From positions 1-46,698 of the forward strand of contig NZ_JAUVWH010000007.1 in the NCBI RefSeq assembly GCF_030604225.1: a stretch of DNA of 46,698 nt, written 5' to 3'. Origin of the DNA: Geoalkalibacter sp. GTDB lineage: Bacteria; Desulfobacterota; Desulfuromonadia; Desulfuromonadales; Geoalkalibacteraceae. Position 1 is the stretch's first letter; each line of letters opens with the position of its first letter. The notes beneath the pieces are model-generated. The model had not been told where the DNA came from, did not search any database, and saw only the letters and a program-made list of their open reading frames with translations. Of this stretch, positions 43,471 through 46,698 are shown in pieces. The position numbers and the translations under genes are program-made.

Positions 43471-43995
43471 ATGCTGAGCCAGACCCTGCAGGATGCCCTG
43501 AACGAGCAGATGAAGAACGAATTTTTCTCCGCCTATCTCTACAAGGCCATGGCCGCCTATTTCGAGTCCGAGGATCTGCCCGGCTTTGCCGTGTGGATGC
43601 GGGTGCAGGCCATGGAGGAAATGACCCACGGCGAAATGTTTTTCAACTTCATCTGCGAGGCCGGCGGACGGGCGGTGCTCCACGCCATTGACGCGCCCAA
43701 GGGCGACTATGCCTCGCCCTACGACGTCTTCGAGTATGCCCTGGAGCATGAGTATTTCGTCACCGATCGCATCAACAAACTCATGGATCTCGCCCGCGCC
43801 GAAAGCAACCATGCCACCCAGATCTTTCTGCAGTGGTTCGTCACCGAGCAGGTGGAGGAAGAGGCGAGCTTCGGGCTGATGAAGAAAAAGCTCAAGCGCG
43901 TCGAGGGCGACGGCCGCGGCTTGCTGATGCTCGATCAGGAGGCCGGGACGCGCACCTTCACCCCGCCCGCCGGTTTGACCGTGACCGGTGCCTGA
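43471..43995 (+). CDS. ftnA: Non-haem ferritin
   Basis: This 174-residue ferritin is of normal length and stores iron in a 24-subunit cytoplasmic shell. Helix A has EQMKNEFFSAYLYKAMAAYFE with a ferroxidase glutamate; helix B has EEMTHGEMFFNF (the ExxH pair). FVTEQVEEEASF near residue 127 supplies further ligands. GGAGG lies about eight bases before the ATG. It has its own promoter with a palindromic operator and a strong terminator, so it is a single-gene unit. Confidence 0.93.
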   Translation: MLSQTLQDALNEQMKNEFFSAYLYKAMAAYFESEDLPGFAVWMRVQAMEEMTHGEMFFNFICEAGGRAVLHAIDAPKGDYASPYDVFEYALEHEYFVTDRINKLMDLARAESNHATQIFLQWFVTEQVEEEASFGLMKKKLKRVEGDGRGLLMLDQEAGTRTFTPPAGLTVTGA

Positions 43996-44012
43996 AATTT
44001 TTGCGCAACCAG

Positions 44013-44044
44013 CAAAAAGGGGAGCCCCGCCGCTCCCCTTTTTG
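44013..44044 (+). terminator. Intrinsic terminator after ferritin
   Basis: A perfect 13-bp stem CAAAAAGGGGAGC / GCTCCCCTTTTTG encloses a six-base CCCGCC loop. The T tract lies within the right arm. It starts 17 bases after the ferritin stop and could act in both directions. Confidence 0.85.
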
Positions 44045-44069
44045 CGTTGATCCGTCGAGTCTGTCCGTC

Positions 44070-44831
44070 ATGAATTCTTTGTCCTTGCCTGAGCGCCTGG
44101 CCGTCATTCTGGTCGAACCCCGCCATCCCGGCAACATCGGCATGGTGTGTCGCGCCATGGCCAATTTCGGGGTAAGCGACCTGCGTCTGGTCAATCCCTG
44201 TCCGCATCTGCATCCCGAGGCGCATAAAATGGCGGTGTTCGCCGCCGATCTGCTCGGACAAGCACAGCTTTACGGGAGTCTCGAGGACGCCCTGGCCGAT
44301 CTCGAAATCAGCGTGGCCACCACGCGGCGAGCCGGGCGTTTGCGCGGCGAGCTGCTGGATGTGGCCCAGTTGCCGTCGCACTTGGCCGGACTCTCCGCCG
44401 CCGGTCGCGCCGGCCTGGTGTTCGGCCGCGAGGACGCCGGGCTGACCAATGCCGAGGTGGCCTTGTGCAGCCATGCCGTCACCATCCCCACCAGTGCGCG
44501 CCAGGGTTCCCTCAACCTGGCGCAGGCGGTGCTGGTCTGTCTTTATGAAACCTGTCGCGGCGCATTTGGCGAAGGCGGCGCGCCGGAGGCCGGGGAACCC
44601 GCCGCCCAGGGCGAACTGACGGCCCTGTTTGCCGAGATGGAAGCGGTTCTCCAGCGCATCGCCTTTCTCAACCCGGCGCGCCCCGAGGCGGTGATGAATC
44701 CGCTGCGCGACATTTTTCGCCGGGCGGGACTGTCCGTGGCGGAAGCCGGCATGCTGCGCGGCATGTGGAACCAGTTGAGTTGGAGCATCCGCGATTGGCG
44801 CGGGCGCCGCAAGGGTGAGGAAAACCCGTAG
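44070..44831 (+). CDS. trmJ: SPOUT-family tRNA methyltransferase TrmJ-like
   Basis: This 253-residue protein has the TrmH/SPOUT knot fold. HPGNIGMVCRAMANFG near residue 20, LVFGREDAGLTNAE in the middle, and PTSARQGSLNLAQAV form the SAM-binding knot. A C-terminal helical extension with NPLRDIFRRAGLSVAEAGMLRGMW is typical of TrmJ, which 2'-O-methylates tRNA position 32. The exact target is inferred from family. The ATG at 44070 lacks a good ribosome site. The frame extends back into ferritin, but the N-terminus fits TrmJ from this Met. Confidence 0.88.
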   Translation: MNSLSLPERLAVILVEPRHPGNIGMVCRAMANFGVSDLRLVNPCPHLHPEAHKMAVFAADLLGQAQLYGSLEDALADLEISVATTRRAGRLRGELLDVAQLPSHLAGLSAAGRAGLVFGREDAGLTNAEVALCSHAVTIPTSARQGSLNLAQAVLVCLYETCRGAFGEGGAPEAGEPAAQGELTALFAEMEAVLQRIAFLNPARPEAVMNPLRDIFRRAGLSVAEAGMLRGMWNQLSWSIRDWRGRRKGEENP

Positions 44832-44869
44832 CTCGTCAAAGGTTTCTTTCTCAGGAAAGGTCCTGTTCC

Positions 44870-45823
44870 ATGATGCATGCCCCAAGCAGTTCACCCCCCG
44901 GTTATCCGGTGCTCATCGTCGAGGACAATCCGCCCCTGTGCCGCCTGCTGCAGGAAACGCTCGGCGAGGCGGGCCACGCTTCCGTCTGCGTCGGCAGCGG
45001 GCCGCAGGCCCTCGCCCAGTTGGAAGGGGAGTATTTCCCCATCGTCGTCACCGATCTGGCTATCCCCGGCATGGACGGCCTGGATCTGTGCCGCACCATC
45101 CGCGCGCGCTTTCAGAACCATTACATCTACATCATCGTGCTGACCGCGCGCGACTCCCAGGAGGATCTCCTCGAGGGCCTGGAAGCCGGCGCCGACGAGT
45201 ATCTGGTCAAGCCCGTGGGCGCGGCCGAGCTGCGGGCGCGCCTCAAGATCGCCCGGCGTATCCTCGCCCTCGAGCAATCCCTGAAAAAAAGCCTGGAGGA
45301 ATTCAAGAGCCTCTCGGTGATCGATGCGCTCACCGGCTTTTTCAACCGCCGCTACCTGGTGGAGCATTTGCCCCAGGAAATCAAGCGCGCGGTGCGCTAC
45401 GGGCGTCCGCTGTCCATCCTGCTGTTCGACTTCGACCATTTCAAGGACGTCAACGATCGTTTCGGCCATCTGGTGGGGGACGAGGTGCTGCGACAGTGCG
45501 CGTCCTGCGTGGGCGAAGCCCTGCGCCAGGATCTGGACTGGGCGGTTCGCTACGGGGGCGAGGAGTTTCTCGTGGTGTTGCCGGAAACTCCTCTGGAAGG
45601 GGCGTTGGTCGTGGCCGAGCGGCTGCGTCGCTGTTTCGCCGAGCGTGACATCCTCACGACGGCTGGGGCCCTGCGGGTGACGGCCAGCTTTGGCGTCGCG
45701 AGCCTGCCCCGCATGGCGCCGCAGCAGCGCTTGCCCATGGAAACCCTCATCGAATGCGCCGATCGCCGCCTCTACGAAGCCAAGAGCGAGGGGCGCAATT
45801 GCATCAAGGGACATCAGCTATGA
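44870..45823 (+). CDS. Response regulator with GGDEF diguanylate cyclase domain
   Basis: This 317-residue protein has an N-terminal receiver domain (about 12-130) with acidic pocket ED at 18-19, phosphoacceptor D62 (TDLAIPGMDG) and K114 (LVKP). A short coiled segment leads to a GGDEF domain with DALTGFFNRRYL and an intact GGEEF at 229-233, so it should make c-di-GMP. The inhibitory I-site position (220-223) reads QDLD rather than RxxD, so product feedback may be missing. AGGAAAGG lies nine bases upstream of the ATG. No cognate kinase is adjacent. It overlaps the next gene (ATGA). Confidence 0.94.
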   Translation: MMHAPSSSPPGYPVLIVEDNPPLCRLLQETLGEAGHASVCVGSGPQALAQLEGEYFPIVVTDLAIPGMDGLDLCRTIRARFQNHYIYIIVLTARDSQEDLLEGLEAGADEYLVKPVGAAELRARLKIARRILALEQSLKKSLEEFKSLSVIDALTGFFNRRYLVEHLPQEIKRAVRYGRPLSILLFDFDHFKDVNDRFGHLVGDEVLRQCASCVGEALRQDLDWAVRYGGEEFLVVLPETPLEGALVVAERLRRCFAERDILTTAGALRVTASFGVASLPRMAPQQRLPMETLIECADRRLYEAKSEGRNCIKGHQL

Positions 45824-46698
45824 AGGATCAGACGACCCCGGGCGCTCTGTTCATCGTCGGCTGCGGCGATCTGGGGCGCCGCCTGGCGCGGCTTGCCTTG
45901 GCGGACAGCCGTCCGGTCGGGGCCCTGGTGCGCGATGGCCGGCAGGCCGAGACGTTGCGCGGGCTGGGGATCACGGCCCTGGTGGGTGATTTGGACCGGC
46001 GGGAGAGTCTGCCGTCGCTGCCTGTCGGCGGAGCGACGGTCTATTATTTCGCGCCGCCTCAGGGCGGAGGCTACAGCGATGCGCGGGTGAAAAATTTCCT
46101 CGCTGCCCTGACCCCCGGCGAGATGCCGGCGCGGCTGGTTTACCTGAGCACCAGCGGCGTGTACGGCGATACGGGCGGTTTGCCGGCGACGGAAGAGGTG
46201 GCGCCGCATCCCCTGACCTCCCGCGCCCGGCGTCGGCTGGATGCCGAGGAAACCCTGCGCGCCTGGGGAAAGGACCAGGCGGTGGCCGTCGTGACCCTGC
46301 GCGTCACCAACATTTATGGGCCGGGTCGGCTGCCCCTCTACCACTTGCAGACCGGCCATCCCCTGCTGGTCGAGGAGCAATCCCGTCCCACCAGCCGCAT
46401 TCACGTGGAGGATCTGGCGCGCGTCTGTCTGGCGGCTGAGCGGGGCGCGGCGGGGGCGGTGTACAACGTCTGCGATCTGGAGCCCTGTTCGGCCACCGCC
46501 TACTTTGCCGCCGTGGCCGCGGCGGCGGGTTTGGCCTGCCCGCCGCGGATTCCCCTGGACGAGGCGCGCCGGGTGATGAAGCCCCTGCTGCTGAGTTATT
46601 TCACCGAGGAACGTCTGCTGTGCAACGACAGGATGCTGCGCGAGCTGGGGGTGGAGTTGCGCTATCCGACCCTCGCCCAAGGCTTGGCGGCAAGCCTC
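45820..46698 (+). CDS. NAD-dependent epimerase/dehydratase-family protein (cut by window end)
   Basis: 293 codons are visible with no stop before the window ends. The N-terminus has a Rossmann dinucleotide site (FIVGCGDLGRRLARLAL). LVYLSTSGVYGDTGG follows, then TLRVTNIYGPGR and a RIHVEDLARVCLAAE segment, all typical of extended SDR proteins of the YeeZ/SDR_a5 type. The catalytic YxxxK tyrosine is not evident: the usual position reads SRARRRLDAEE, so it may be an atypical or non-catalytic member. Substrate unknown. The start overlaps the cyclase stop by four bases, suggesting cotranscription. Confidence 0.85.
   Translation, partial: MKDQTTPGALFIVGCGDLGRRLARLALADSRPVGALVRDGRQAETLRGLGITALVGDLDRRESLPSLPVGGATVYYFAPPQGGGYSDARVKNFLAALTPGEMPARLVYLSTSGVYGDTGGLPATEEVAPHPLTSRARRRLDAEETLRAWGKDQAVAVVTLRVTNIYGPGRLPLYHLQTGHPLLVEEQSRPTSRIHVEDLARVCLAAERGAAGAVYNVCDLEPCSATAYFAAVAAAAGLACPPRIPLDEARRVMKPLLLSYFTEERLLCNDRMLRELGVELRYPTLAQGLAASL

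Overview
The window is a GC-rich, gene-dense piece of a bacterial chromosome. Its gene content and style (a full Nuo cluster, an Nqr cluster, an anaerobic-type cobalamin cluster, interspersed palindromic repeats, a ferritin and a REC-GGDEF protein) fit a Desulfuromonadales-type anaerobe related to Geobacter, Desulfuromonas or Geoalkalibacter. The lineage is inferred from gene content alone. I see no rRNA, tRNA, CRISPR array, transposase or phage gene.

Layout. (1) 1-11681, plus strand: the 3' end of nuoD, then nuoE to nuoN, the proton-pumping NADH:quinone oxidoreductase (complex I). Most genes overlap by 1-8 bases. The three wider junctions (nuoD/nuoE, nuoF/nuoG, nuoI/nuoJ) each hold a palindromic repeat element. 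(2) 11744-12235, minus strand: a secreted CHRD-domain protein that shares a terminator hairpin with nuoN. (3) 12533-19014, plus strand: a small helical, possibly ferritin-like protein, then nqrABCDEF (Na+-pumping NADH:quinone oxidoreductase) and a 54-residue NqrM-like Fe-S maturation protein. (4) 19033-23572, plus strand: a PsiE-family membrane protein, a P-type cation ATPase and a cardiolipin-synthase-type phospholipase D protein. (5) 41842 down to 23569, minus strand: one cobalamin operon of 20 genes. It has a sigma70-type promoter, a cobalamin riboswitch and an intrinsic terminator in front of cobO. The gene order is cobO, cobU, cobT, cobS, cobC, cbiA, cbiX, cbiC, cbiM, cbiN-like, cbiQ, cbiO, cbiD, cbiET, cbiL, cbiF, cbiG, cbiH-cbiP fusion, cbiB, cobD. 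(6) 41854-42450, minus strand: engB. (7) 42846-46698, plus strand: a secreted orphan protein, ferritin, a TrmJ-type tRNA methyltransferase, a REC-GGDEF diguanylate cyclase, and an NAD-dependent epimerase-family protein cut by the window end.

How it works together. Nuo and Nqr would give the cell two NADH:quinone entry points, one coupled to H+ and one to Na+. The B12 operon covers cobalt uptake (CbiMNQO-type), cobalt insertion (CbiX), corrin ring synthesis by the early-cobalt route, amidations, the aminopropanol arm, adenosylation and nucleotide-loop assembly. It should be shut off by adenosylcobalamin at the leader riboswitch. The one expected corrin enzyme I cannot find is the precorrin-6A reductase (CbiJ/CobK).

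Most notable points: a CbiH-CbiP fusion protein; a palindromic repeat with a 10-base homopolymer inside the cbiM leader-peptide codons, a possible slippage site; a second repeat read in frame in the CbiA linker; repeat elements placed at nuo junctions; a tiny nqrM gene; and a P-type ATPase whose ion-site residues differ from Ca2+ pumps. I did not find a clearly new multi-gene system.
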